Source: Zelopaecilomyces penicillatus
Taxonomy: Eukaryota > Ascomycota > Sordariomycetes > Hypocreales > Pseudodiploosporaceae
DNA length: 64,000 nt
Assembly (NCBI GenBank): GCA_005765155.1
Contig: VCCP01000002.1
Location: 682,001-746,000 of the forward strand
Direction of reading: 5' to 3'
A model generated the notes under the pieces. That model worked only from the letters and a program-made list of their open reading frames with translations. It did not search any database and had not been told where the DNA came from. Position numbers and translations under genes: made by a program. Shown in pieces: positions 34,256-43,940 of the stretch (its first letter is position 1; every line of letters begins with the position of its first letter).

Positions 34256-35182
34256 TGTCCTACAGATATTGAGTCTGTGAAGGACTACTCCTCTCGTCCA
34301 TCCTTACCTCTAAAAATGAGAACAACGGATTCACCTGTCAGATTTATGTATCATCACATCATCTATCTAGGTTGATTATGATTCGGTCAAGTACGAGTAA
34401 ACTATGGAGAAGCTTACGGTTGTTAAGCAGAAACGTGGGCAAGATGCAAAGTGTCAAGAGTCTCTGTTCACACCCTGCCCCGCACTGTGTAAAGATGGTC
34501 CTAGCATAGCTATTCCCAGGTTGACTTTTTTTTTTAAATTTGAAAGGAAGGAAACCATGCTGAGGCGCAATGAAGAAAGGTAACATGGCGGAGTCAAGCT
34601 CCCGACTTTCAAGAGTCACAACATTGCGCCATGGAAAGTAGTGTTGGACTCATAACTACCTAGTAACGCCACAGAATTCTTTTTCTTTGATGAACGAGAT
34701 GCATACGATGAATGCGACGGTATATGATGCATTTGGGGGGGGGAGAAGATGGTGTCAAGCTCGCTTCCCGCCAGAGAAGCGCAGCGGAGCCGCAGGGAAA
34801 GAATGCATGCACCAAGTCTTGTGATTTTTTCATCACCATTGAAAACATGTAGTTGAGAGACCCATACAAGACGAAACAATTATTTACACAGCCACCATGT
34901 TGGAACCCACTCAGCTGAACGTTTGGACCTCCTTACATCAACTTGATCTTAACATCGTTCTAAATAATACGAGACGGTAGAATCCGGGCAAAGGGGAAGT
35001 TTGCTTTCATCATCATCATCAACTTTCAGCAAGCATCAAGTCCCAACTCCGGCAAAGCCCGCAGCCCGGCGCCGGTTCGGCAAAAAACGGGGCTGCACAT
35101 ATTTTGTGGGGTTTTGGCGGCGGCTTGGTTTTCAGGGTAGCCTTTGTAGGCAATTCTGTAGGAGCCGCCCAAACGTGGTGTG

Positions 35183-35206
35183 TGAGTCTATGAGTCTGTG
35201 AGTCTA
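35183..35206. repeat. three tandem copies of TGAGTCTA/G
   Basis: TGAGTCTA, TGAGTCTG and TGAGTCTA follow one another without spacers, and a Gcn4/CPC1-type TGACTCA lies seven bases beyond. It may be a small regulatory cluster or a chance microsatellite. Confidence 0.7.
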
Positions 35207-36678
35207 TCGCTGTGACTCAGTCCCGGCGACCTACTTTGGGTTAAAACTGGCTACTTAGCTAGACAGGTAAATTAATTCGATGCTACTGTGCTGTACGCCT
35301 ACGTATTAGTTGCCTGCGCGGAGCGACATGCTGGTCTGTCCTACTGTGGTAATAATTGCAATGGAATGCAAAAGAACGACAAAAAAAGAAAGTCAAGGGA
35401 TTAGTTAGAAAATGAAACGTTTTAACCATGTAATTAGTCTTACATCGGCAAACTCATTAGGTAGACGTTTAGCATGGCGCAATCATCTCAGCCTTACAGG
35501 CCAATCAATCCGTTGTTCTAGCCCTCAACTCGTAGCCTGGGGGGAGGTCAGCCGCGCGCTGCCTGGTCCAAGAAATTTTGGATGGTACTCTCCGCACATT
35601 GAACCCAACAGCGTTGCCTTGTCTCCTCTCCATTACGACTGCACACACACACCGCACGCACACACGGCCTAAGAAAAGTGCTTATTAAACCTGGCATTAC
35701 GCAAGTAGGTGAGCAATTCATGGAGTGATGGATAAATGTGTCGTCACCCGGCCCACCAGCAAATCCTTGACGAAAAGAGAGCCCCGTTCGGGTGCCGGCA
35801 CGCCGAGTTCCAGGGGGCGGCCAGAAAACGTTAGGTACCTATTTGCCCTGTAAAATACACAGGACTGGCTGAAATACGGGTAGACTATCCGCAAACAAGC
35901 ATTTGCAGGGGGTGTGTGTCCCCGTTGTTTTACGCGTAACTCTTTTTCCCCATGAGCCTAAACCCAACCGCACGAGGTTTCCTGATCCACAGAGTTTACC
36001 CAATTGCTACACGCAAGCTACTACCAACAGGCACAGGCCTTCGTCTTGTTCCCCCCTCAGCCTTGCGTCATGACTCACGCAATTGGCCTCGACTATTGGC
36101 GCTGCCGACGACGACTCCTTCCTCACCCCCCGTCGCTTCGTCCCATGTTGGAATGGTGACGGGATGACGGATGACGGGTGACTGGGGGGTGACTGATGAA
36201 TGAAAGCTGCCTACTAGGCCACCAGTGACACACAAACATGCAGACACACACACATACGCACACACAGCCCACTTTACATACCGAATACAACGGCAAACTT
36301 CACACCTGCAGATGCAGAGAGGGCAGAGAGCAACCTGGCGTTTTGCCGGCGCCGGCCCCGGTCCGATCAACTTCTAGCGGGAGGCTTTGCAAACAGTTGC
36401 CAACCAGAATAGGAAAGGGAAATCTCTGTCACCACCCCCTGGCCTGTCTGTCCCATGTGGATGGGTGGAACCATATTCGCTTTCTCTGTCGGCTGTAGGA
36501 CAAAGCCCTGTCATCGAAAAGAGCTTGCGTAGCAGTTATGCGCGTACTTGCCTTGCTGGCCTGTATTCTATTAGCCTGAGCATCAGGAGCCGCATGGAGT
36601 TTTGGGCTAGTTCGGGGGGTGGTCAAGAAATGCATGGGGTGGACGAAGAAGACTCTAGGACCGTCGACGACTTCCATG

Positions 36679-36687
36679 TATATAAAG
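36679..36687 (+). promoter_or_regulatory. TATA box of the 128-aa Ser-rich protein gene
   Basis: TATATAAAG lies 249 bases upstream of the ATG at 36928. The intervening leader is C/A-rich with many ACACC/ATCACC motifs, common in strongly expressed or stress-induced fungal genes. Confidence 0.7.
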
Positions 36688-36927
36688 ACAGCTTGGATGC
36701 CTGGGGAAACAAATCTTTTTTTTGTTCCTCAGACAGACATTCAGATCTACTACTTCCATACCTTTCTAGGTTCATCAATAACACCAAGAAACAAAGCATC
36801 ACCAAAACCCAATACCTTATTACATCCTCTCTTCTTCTTTCGACTTTCAGTCAACACCACACACAAAAACCCTTCCAACATTCAACATCATCACACATCT
36901 CACCAAAAAAACTACAAAACCTCAACA

Positions 36928-37314
36928 ATGTCTTTCAACACAAACAACCTCGCCCAAGTTGGCGTCTCAGACCGCCAACACACTCAACCCATGATCGAAG
37001 GCATCCTCCACAACTCCCGGCAACAGGAAAAGGAACGCCGCGCCGCAGACAAAGCCGCCAAGAAAGCCAGCAAACTCTCTTCTTCCTCCGCCAACAACAA
37101 CAACAACAATGAGACTGCCTCTCTCTTCTCCATCTCGTCCAGCACTAGTCTCTTGAAAAAGTTCCGTAAGGGCTCCTCTTCATCAGCTTCTACTTCTACC
37201 TCTACTTCTACTTCTTCTCCTTATTCCTGGAGGAGGTCTTCAACTTCTTCCAGGAGAAGCAACAACCCTGATCCCAACAAACTCTTGATGCCCCAGATGC
37301 GCTTTGTTAGCTAA
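36928..37314 (+). CDS. short Ser-rich basic protein, 128 aa
   Basis: A single exon with an ideal start context (CAACAATG). The N-terminal 50 residues are the most protein-like part: 'VGVSDRQHTQPMIEGILHNS' followed by a charged helix, 'RQQEKERRAADKAAKKASK'. The rest is low complexity: poly-Asn, poly-Ser and Thr/Ser repeats from TCTACT-type codons, plus an Arg/Ser segment. There is no signal peptide or membrane span. The family is not recognised. The strong TATA box, long CA-rich leader and short disordered product resemble inducible fungal stress genes, but that is inference only. Confidence 0.7.
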   Translation: MSFNTNNLAQVGVSDRQHTQPMIEGILHNSRQQEKERRAADKAAKKASKLSSSSANNNNNNETASLFSISSSTSLLKKFRKGSSSSASTSTSTSTSSPYSWRRSSTSSRRSNNPDPNKLLMPQMRFVS

Positions 37315-37772
37315 GACAAGAAAAATCATTATATTCGAATAGCCAAGCTTTCGGGTTCGCAAAAACGAAACAACAATAATAGCAACAACCACAACCTTTA
37401 ATACGAAATAATAATGATTTTGCATAATGGGAGTGGGGTGTCGGGGGTCCCTCGCACTACGGTGCCGGGTTCCGACCCCCTTGGGGATTCAAAGCGGGCA
37501 TGGAGTTTAAAGAATGTGCATGGAATGTCAAATGATTGGCTTCTGTTATTGGTAATTTGGGATCATGATGTTCATTTGACATGGATGATGCGGACAAGAT
37601 GGCGATATTTAGAAAGAGACGGAAAAAAACATCACCTGCAGGCCAAGATGATTGCATTTTTGGGGTATCATGGTTGTCTCTGTCTTTTTCTATTTCAGAT
37701 AATTCTTTACTCAATCAATAGTCAAGTTACTTGAAAAATCCATCATCCTTACTTGGCCCAACTGAACCCCAT
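37315..37772. other. convergent 3' intergenic region
   Basis: These 458 bases lie between the stops of the Ser-rich gene and ask1. A GC-rich segment at 37430-37490 has inverted GGGGGTC and GACCCCC blocks. It could form a hairpin but does not fit a tRNA. Nothing else is seen. Confidence 0.5.
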
Positions 37773-39241
37773 TCAAAAACTGTCGTTAAGAATATCCTCA
37801 TTCATTTTGACAACAGTCGGGCTGTACTCGGAAGATGCAGGGTCCTCTCCAGCATCAAGTAGAATATCATCGACAATTCGTCTACTTGCTTCTCTTGCTG
37901 ATTCGGGGGTTTGTCGTTAGCCATGATACAATACAAGCAATGGAAGCATTGCCGGGTAAAACTCACCTGGCGTTTGCAAGAGCTTTGATGGCGGCAGCGC
38001 AAACTGTATCGTCTTCGGCGGACTCATCCCCGCATACAAATCCAAATCCTCGTCATCGTCCTCAATGTCCCAATCAATCTCGTACTTTTGTTGATCAGCA
38101 GACACAGAACTCTCTTCCTCAGCAAACACATCCCGCGTTTTTCTCCCTGTCGCAGGTGTTTGCACACTGACACCGGGCGTTCTCGGACCGCGATTTGCCG
38201 CCGCTGCTAGCCGAAGCCTTGCGTTGCTTTTGTACGGTGACATGAAGGCCTCGCTGCGCAGCGTTGGCGCCGCCATGATGGGCGATGACATTGGCGAGTC
38301 CTGCCATGCTGATGTTGCCGTTGTTGCCTCTTTCGGTGTCCTCTCCTGGCCCTTGAGCGGAGATATCCGGTAGGCGGGCTTGTGCGGCGTTGCCTGGAGC
38401 CGGTACGTCTTGTCTAGTACTCGGTGCATGAGCGGGTCCTTGGAGCGTTGGACAGATTGTTCTAGCTCTCTGGTGCGCTGCTCGAGCAGTGTCCTCGGCG
38501 TCATTGACATGTCTGGCAACCTTGCCGTGTGCTGAGCAAATAAAACGGTAGAGTCCTCATCCTCCAGCACGGTTGTGCCCTCCTCCTCTGCCTTCATCTC
38601 CCGCTTCATCCTCTCATATGGTGACTCCAGGTTGGAGAATTGTGCCTTGAACGTCTTGGTCGCTGGTGGACGAGGCGTGCTCCCCGTAAGTTCCGCATCG
38701 TCCAGGAGCGACTCTTCCCCGTGGAAGGTTGATTGTTCAGCTGGAACAGAAGCCATTGTCAGGTCGTCTTCTTGTCTGGCCGTGACGTCTTCTGTGCTGT
38801 CCTCTCTCATTGCAGTGCTCTCCTCCATCGCTGACGTCTCATCATCATTGGCGAGCTCTTCGTAGCCAGAGAGGGACACGTTTGCCGACGCTTCAAAAAA
38901 CTGTTTCCAAAACTACTAGCAAAATGTTCATTTAGCCACTGGAACAGAACACCTCAAAACAGTACAGATTATAGTGCCGAACCTTGGACGCCTCCCAAAC
39001 CGCCTGAGAGTGCTCGCCATACTGCTCCACCACAGGCAAAATGCTCGTTGTGACGATTCTATGCGCTTTACTAAAGTTGTGGTCAATCTCTGCCGCATGA
39101 TTAGCTTAGAAACGGGTTGAAACCCCAGCTCCAGAGAGCGCAACAGAAAGTACCTTGAAGGGTGAGGGTGATGGATTGCTCCAGCTTCTCCAACTCTTCC
39201 ATCAAAGACAGATTGCGCGGTGCAATGCTAGGCCTAGCCAT
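37773..39241 (-). CDS. ask1: DASH complex subunit Ask1
   Basis: Ask1 is part of the DASH/Dam1 ring that couples kinetochores to spindle microtubules in fungi. Exons are 39241-39154, 39089-38983, 38912-37967 and 37897-37773, 421 aa. The first three join to give the Ask1 domain (residues 1 to about 75): 'MARPSIAPRNLSLMEELEKL', 'EIDHNFSKAHRIVTTSILPV', 'VEQYGEHSQAVWEASKFWKQ'. A long acidic, Ser/Thr-rich disordered region with several S/T-P sites follows, consistent with Cdk control known for Ask1. The conserved 'KYEIDWDIEDDDEDLDLYAG' stands near the end. The last exon, easily missed because the previous frame reads through into the intron, supplies the family's C-terminus 'REASRRIVDDILL' and 'SPTVVKMNEDIL'. 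Confidence 0.95.
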
Positions 39242-40898
39242 GGTGGTTGTGTAGGGACTTGTGTAGCGACTTGTGTTGGAGGTGTTATTTTAGGGGCTTC
39301 CGCGGGTGTGTCTGTCCGTACTAGATGGAGCATTGCATCTGTCCACGGTCGCAAGTAAGTGGATGGTGGTGAAAGACGTTCAAGTTTATAGTCCAACTTA
39401 ACCTCCCTCGGTCGCGTGGAGACGCGAGGAGGGGCAATTGGGCTCAACACTGCTGCTGGCAATTCTTTGGGCGGTCAGCTAGCCCAGTGACGCTAATAGT
39501 GGGGGTCAGTGCATGATTGTGCAGCTAGGTGTATATAATTACATTTACACACACACCACTTACACATTATACTGTTGGGCGTGTCGGATATGTTTCTATC
39601 ACTCACTTTGTATATTATACGCGACTCTCTATTTTTCTTTGTCTATATCATTCCCGTTTATTACCTCTGAAAAGGCCATTTTAAGTATTACATTTCTGCT
39701 CATCAAAGTTAAGCTTGATTAGGGGAATATTATTGGCTTTGGTATTTGCTCACCGTCACTAGGGCTCTGTAGCATGCCATAGGCTGGTAAGCTAACCCTG
39801 TGAAGTGCGCTAATATCCGCCATAGCGGTGTCATTCCATGGCATCATTTTACAAGATACTATCATGGAGCTTCCACCGGTATCTCTGTTATCTGAACCAT
39901 TCATTATATGTACACTTAACATGGGTAGGCCAGAGAGCAATAATTGCCAAGTTGTACTTGCCTAGCCTCAAGTTGTTACAGATCTGTGTGTATATTCTGA
40001 TTATGACAAAATCCGCCTCTGCCGAGTAGAATTGGAAGCTCTCTCCCATCGTGACTTTCCTTTGAACTCGAAACCACCAATGAATGTTGACTTTGCGAGC
40101 TACCAACTCAGGTCTCACATAGTAGACACGAATCAATGGAGGCGGGCCTCTATGTAAGACATAGATGCTAATAAGTCACAGCTGGAAACTCGATGTCTTT
40201 GAAACCAACCAATACCAACACGGTGCTATCCGCCATCCCGCTGCTACCCTGTCAATGAGCTTCCAAGTGGCCAACCTTCCAAGATTCTACATATACTCCA
40301 TCCAACCACGGCAGTATATCTGTTTGGGATTACGGCAGATGTGTCCACCGCCTTGGCAAATAAACGTGCCGCTGCCGCCCCCTCCCCTGGCTAATGTTGA
40401 CGGGACGGTCCTAACAACTGACCATTACATCCTACGTAGTAATTGCATATAATGGGATGGGTGTCTCCAGACAGACTAGAAGAAGCAACCAGACACCAGC
40501 AGAGTAACCAGAGTGGCCATGTTTCATAACATCAGCGCAATGCCACTCCGATCTAGGCCGAAAGAATGCTTGGTACGAACGTTGTAGGCAACACCCTGGG
40601 TCAGATCGAGTAAGACACCTTTTGGTAAACCGTAGTTTGTACTGAATCAGGATGTTCATCAACTTGACATCAAGCATAATACACACCTAGTAATTGCCAG
40701 TACATACGGAGTAGCAGGTACGTGATTCGTGTCTTGTAGGCAGTCTCACCGCCGTCTGAACACATTATCCACGGGACAGCGACTATCAGCGAGCATATTT
40801 TATGTGCCTGTTACTTTGACAAGTAGAAAAAGGCGGCCCTCGCCCTTTCGGTCTGCTTCCTGGACCCAACCAAATCCTGATCACTGTTCTACAATAAA
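39242..40898. other. intergenic region; left part of a duplication unit
   Basis: The left side is the ask1 promoter. A CA-rich patch lies at 39543-39565. From about 39961 rightward the sequence is collinear with 41868 onward (see the repeat entry) and forms the upstream region of the first secreted-protein gene. No gene is visible here. Confidence 0.6.
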
Positions 40899-41673
40899 AT
40901 GAAACTCTCCAGTGTCTTGCTGTCCTTATCCTGTGTAGGCTACGTCTCCGCCTACGCATCTGCGGCCATTGGCAACACCGAAGACAGTACAAAATCCTAC
41001 AACAACATGGTCGATGGGGTGTTCCCGGAATTTCTTGAAGCTAAAGACGACCAACGTGGCGTATTAATTGGATTCGCGCTCTTTTCGATCCTTACACTTC
41101 ACGACTTTTTAATGTTCCAACTGCAAGCAAATCAAGGAGAACATGTACGCACATACTCGGCCCAAGGCTTACCTGCTAGTAGTCCGTCTACTGACCGTCA
41201 GTAGGCAGATGATCAATGTGCCGATCTGGTTGCGGCTGGCAAAGATGTAAGCCAACATTCGAATATAAACCTTATCATATACATATAACCAAGACACTGG
41301 TTGTGGAGTGTATATGCGGTTATGGGTTGTGCTAACAGCGTATCAGCTGTATGCTTCCCTCGTAAGGGTGTACGGAAGAATGTCTGAGCGTGATTTGCGA
41401 TGTGATGCCGTCGTTCAGCAGGACAAGGCAGAGTATTTGAAGGACTTCAGAAGAGGGTTGATAGCGGCGCCAGTGAGTTGGCTCCGTGTGTCTGGGTGCA
41501 CGATCAACTGGCCTGGCAGCGCAATGCTAACCCTATCGTCTTAGGAAATCCTGAAGACTGTGAAAAGAGATTGCCCATACCTTGGAAATGCACCGCCTTA
41601 TCTTGATGAGCGCCTTCAACCGGCACTGAAGGCCTTCGATGCCATGGTCAAGGGTCTAGATGCCCCGTGCTAA
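39961..41673 (+). repeat. diverged tandem duplication, copy 1
   Basis: Copy 1 begins with CCTAGCCTCAAGTT (39961-39974), which recurs exactly at 41868-41881. Further matches in the same order include the TGAACTCG..CACCAATGAA block (about 40064-40084 against 41924-41944), CAGCTG(G/A)AAACTC, and the TACGG(C/T)AGATG..CCGCCT(C/T)GGCAAAT block. The gene follows. The offset is about 1.85-1.91 kb throughout, with small indels. Non-coding and coding parts were copied together. Confidence 0.75.
40899..41673 (+). CDS. small secreted four-cysteine protein, paralogue A
   Basis: Exons 40899-41144, 41205-41246, 41347-41472 and 41545-41673 encode 180 aa, with every intron in phase 0. A signal peptide is clear (MKLSSVLLSLSCVGYVSAYA, cleavage near residue 19-20). 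The mature chain is mostly helical with a hydrophobic middle ('GVLIGFALFSILTLHDFLMF') and four Cys in the contexts DDQCAD, LRCDA, RDCPY and a C-terminal APC. That spacing allows two disulfides. Size and helical content recall fungal surface-binding HsbA-type or other small secreted proteins, but HsbA lacks such cysteines and I do not claim membership. The tandem neighbour at 42745 has the same exon lengths (82, 14, 42-44 codons and a last exon). A role outside the cell, at a surface or in an interaction with a host or prey, is inference. Confidence 0.8.
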
Positions 41674-42744
41674 TCTGCTGGGTAGCAAATCTTGTTAATG
41701 ATGACGACGACGGATCCTGGGGAGCAAGAGGATTTAAGGATATTTGCTAGTAACTCAGTCACTATCCTTTTTGTAGGCAAAATGGCATCTGATTGGATTA
41801 GACCTGTCGAGTATATATCATATGACACACTCTACCTCTCTCTTCATACAATACATATTTTCACTTACCTAGCCTCAAGTTATAATGGATATATGCATGT
41901 ATTCCTGTTAATAACTTCCTTCTGAACTCGGAAGCACCAATGAAACCTGCCATTACAACTACAACTATGGGCCATCAACTCATTTCTCAGATACCAATTA
42001 ATGGAGGTACCCACTGCGAAAAGACATTTGGTGCTAGTTAACAGCTGAAAACTCCAATATCGGTACAATCCATCATGGCCCGTTGTTACCTTGGCAATGC
42101 GCTTCAGAGTTGCTAAGCTCCTATGCCCGACCTCAATCACGACAGTGTAATATATATGTCTTGGACTACGGTAGATGATTCCTCCGCCTCGGCAAATCAA
42201 CATGCCACTCCCCCCTGCCCAGTGTTTACGGACTTGTTCTCGGGACGGGACGGGTCGAGTTTGACACTTGACTTCTGAATGTGTCTTCTGATAGGTTAGG
42301 ATAACCCAACTAGCCATCGGAACAGATGAATCTATCATGATCCAGATTTTTCACAATCTTCGTACTATGCTAGCGGATCTACAGCAGGCCGAAAAATGAC
42401 GTAGTATCATGCTATATTAGATAGCGCTGGGTCGGCTGGTGTGAGACAGTCCCGGGTCATATAGCTGTTGAGAGCCGCCGAGCTCATCAACCTGGGCGTG
42501 GAACTGAATTGAATTGGGAATTTCGTAGTGTATGTCTTAGAAGAGTCGGAGACAAATGCATGCCCACCGAATTATCGGTATGTAAGCATCAGTGAGTATA
42601 TCCATGTGTGCGTATTACTTGAGAAGTTAAAATGGTCGCCCTCGCCCCCCCTGTCTTAGTCTTGAGCGACCACGACTCTATCCCCATCATCATCATCCCT
42701 CTCCATGCGTTTTCCCCACTTACACCGATTCCCACGTTGAAACA
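41674..42744. other. intergenic region; upstream part of duplication copy 2
   Basis: This 1.1 kb is the 3' flank of paralogue A and the promoter of paralogue B. From 41868 it is collinear with the region upstream of A. Both promoters keep an AAATGGTCGCCCTCGCCC-like element shortly before the ATG (about 42631 here, a related form near 40831). No separate gene is seen. Confidence 0.6.
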
Positions 42745-43619
42745 ATGAAGCTTTCCAGCGCTCTAGTATCCGTCTCCTGCATAGGATATGCCACTGCCCA
42801 CGTGCGTCTAGCAGTCGACAGCATCAAATCAACCACGGAAGCCTACAACTTCATTTCCGGTAGACTGATCCCGAAACTCAATGAATCTAATAGCAAGAAG
42901 CGTGGGCAGATTCTTGCCGTCGTGATTGCTCAGAGGCTGTCAAATCGCAATCTCATAATTAGCCAATTGCAAGCCAATCCCGGAGAACACGTACGCACCT
43001 CCATCTTTGCTCGTTCCGGCCTTTTTCTTTTTCTTTTTCTTTTTTTTTTTAATTTATTCTTTATATCTATTTTTATTCTAGTTCATCTGCTCACCATCAC
43101 TAGCCAAATGACAGCTGCAATGATCTGGTGAATATTAGCGAGGGTGTAAGTCGAAACCACCCTTTTCACATGCTGCACTGCCCGGACAGCATAATGGGTA
43201 ACTTTGCCTCGTTGCTGACCAAATTTCTATTAGCTGTTTACTGCCATGAAAAAAGTGTACGACGGAATCGCGGATCCCAAGATGTCCTGCGACGCCAACG
43301 TTCAAGAGGCCAACTTCAAGGCAAGCATCCTGGGGGATCTGAGAGCAGAAGTGGCAGTGGCACCAGTGAGTTGACTTCCGCTCATCCTTACACAAAGCAG
43401 CCAGGCAGTCGGGTACACGGCTAACCCTGGGTATCTACTGTTTAGGAACTTCTTACAACCGTGAAAAGAGACTGCGCTTATCTTGGGAATGCTCCCTCAA
43501 TTGTCGATGAGCGCCTCCAGCCGACGCTACAGGCCTACGATGCCATGGTGGAGGCCTTGAATGCGTCTTGCGGTCCTACTGAGCCTCCTACTGAGCCGCC
43601 TACTGAGCCTGAGCAGTAG
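41868..43619 (+). repeat. diverged tandem duplication, copy 2
   Basis: Second copy of the unit described at 39961, with the same order of conserved non-coding blocks and the paralogous gene. Conservation outside exons, including the upstream kilobase, indicates a segmental duplication rather than retroposition. Retained introns support this. Confidence 0.75.
42745..43619 (+). CDS. small secreted four-cysteine protein, paralogue B
   Basis: Exons 42745-42990, 43104-43145, 43234-43365 and 43446-43619 encode 197 aa, again with phase-0 introns. Signal peptide MKLSSALVSVSCIGYATAHV. Compared with A, the first exon has exactly the same length and ends in the shared 'SQLQANPGEH'. The second has the same 14 codons with NDSCND, and the third carries MSCDA. 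The fourth aligns as 'LTTVKRDCAYLGNAP' and 'DERLQPTLQAYDAMVEALNA'. The four Cys are conserved. B ends in a Pro/Glu repeat (TEPP three times) absent from A, possibly exposed at the wall. Intron 1 contains a long pyrimidine tract (43020-43060). Overall identity is moderate, so the duplication is not recent or has diverged under selection. Confidence 0.8.
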
Positions 43620-43940
43620 TCTTGCCAAATGCTATTGGAACTGACATATCGCCATGATTATGATGGACGACTAATGGTTCTGGTGGGGGGGGTTACGTGT
43701 ATTTGCCAGTTGCTCTATCGCCATGCTTTTTTGTTGCCAAATCAACATCTGCTTGGGTTCACCAGTGGACAAAACATAGAAAATAGACATCGTTTTGTGT
43801 TCGCTTTCGCCTGGCTGTGGTTGTTCTCGTAGTTTCCAGTAAACATGGCCGCAACAAGGTTGACTGCTCCCGAGTGACGATAGACTCATTGCGGATTTAG
43901 ATAGATCAGACCTGCTGAATATGTACTATACACATCTGTG
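43620..43940. other. convergent 3' spacer
   Basis: These 321 bases separate the stop of paralogue B from that of the gamma-tubulin complex gene. I see nothing in it apart from expected 3' untranslated sequence. Confidence 0.55.

Larger units (their letters stand above)
34256..36927. other. 2.7 kb gene-free region
   Basis: No convincing gene. It contains a triple 8-bp repeat at 35183-35206, a TGACTCA site at 35213-35219 and an RTGACTCAY site at 36070-36078, which match the Gcn4/CPC1 consensus. It also has a CA-repeat patch near 36240-36270 and, at the right end, the promoter of the next gene. Confidence 0.5.

Noticed and set aside
37430..37490. GC-rich inverted blocks with GGGTTCCGACCC, tRNA-like at first sight
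   Set aside because: The putative T-loop lacks TTCGANT spacing and no acceptor stem, A-box or anticodon arm can be drawn.
38928..39143. 71-codon minus-strand frame inside ask1
   Set aside because: It crosses ask1 intron 1, exon 2 and intron 2 in the wrong frame; the spliced Ask1 model explains the region.
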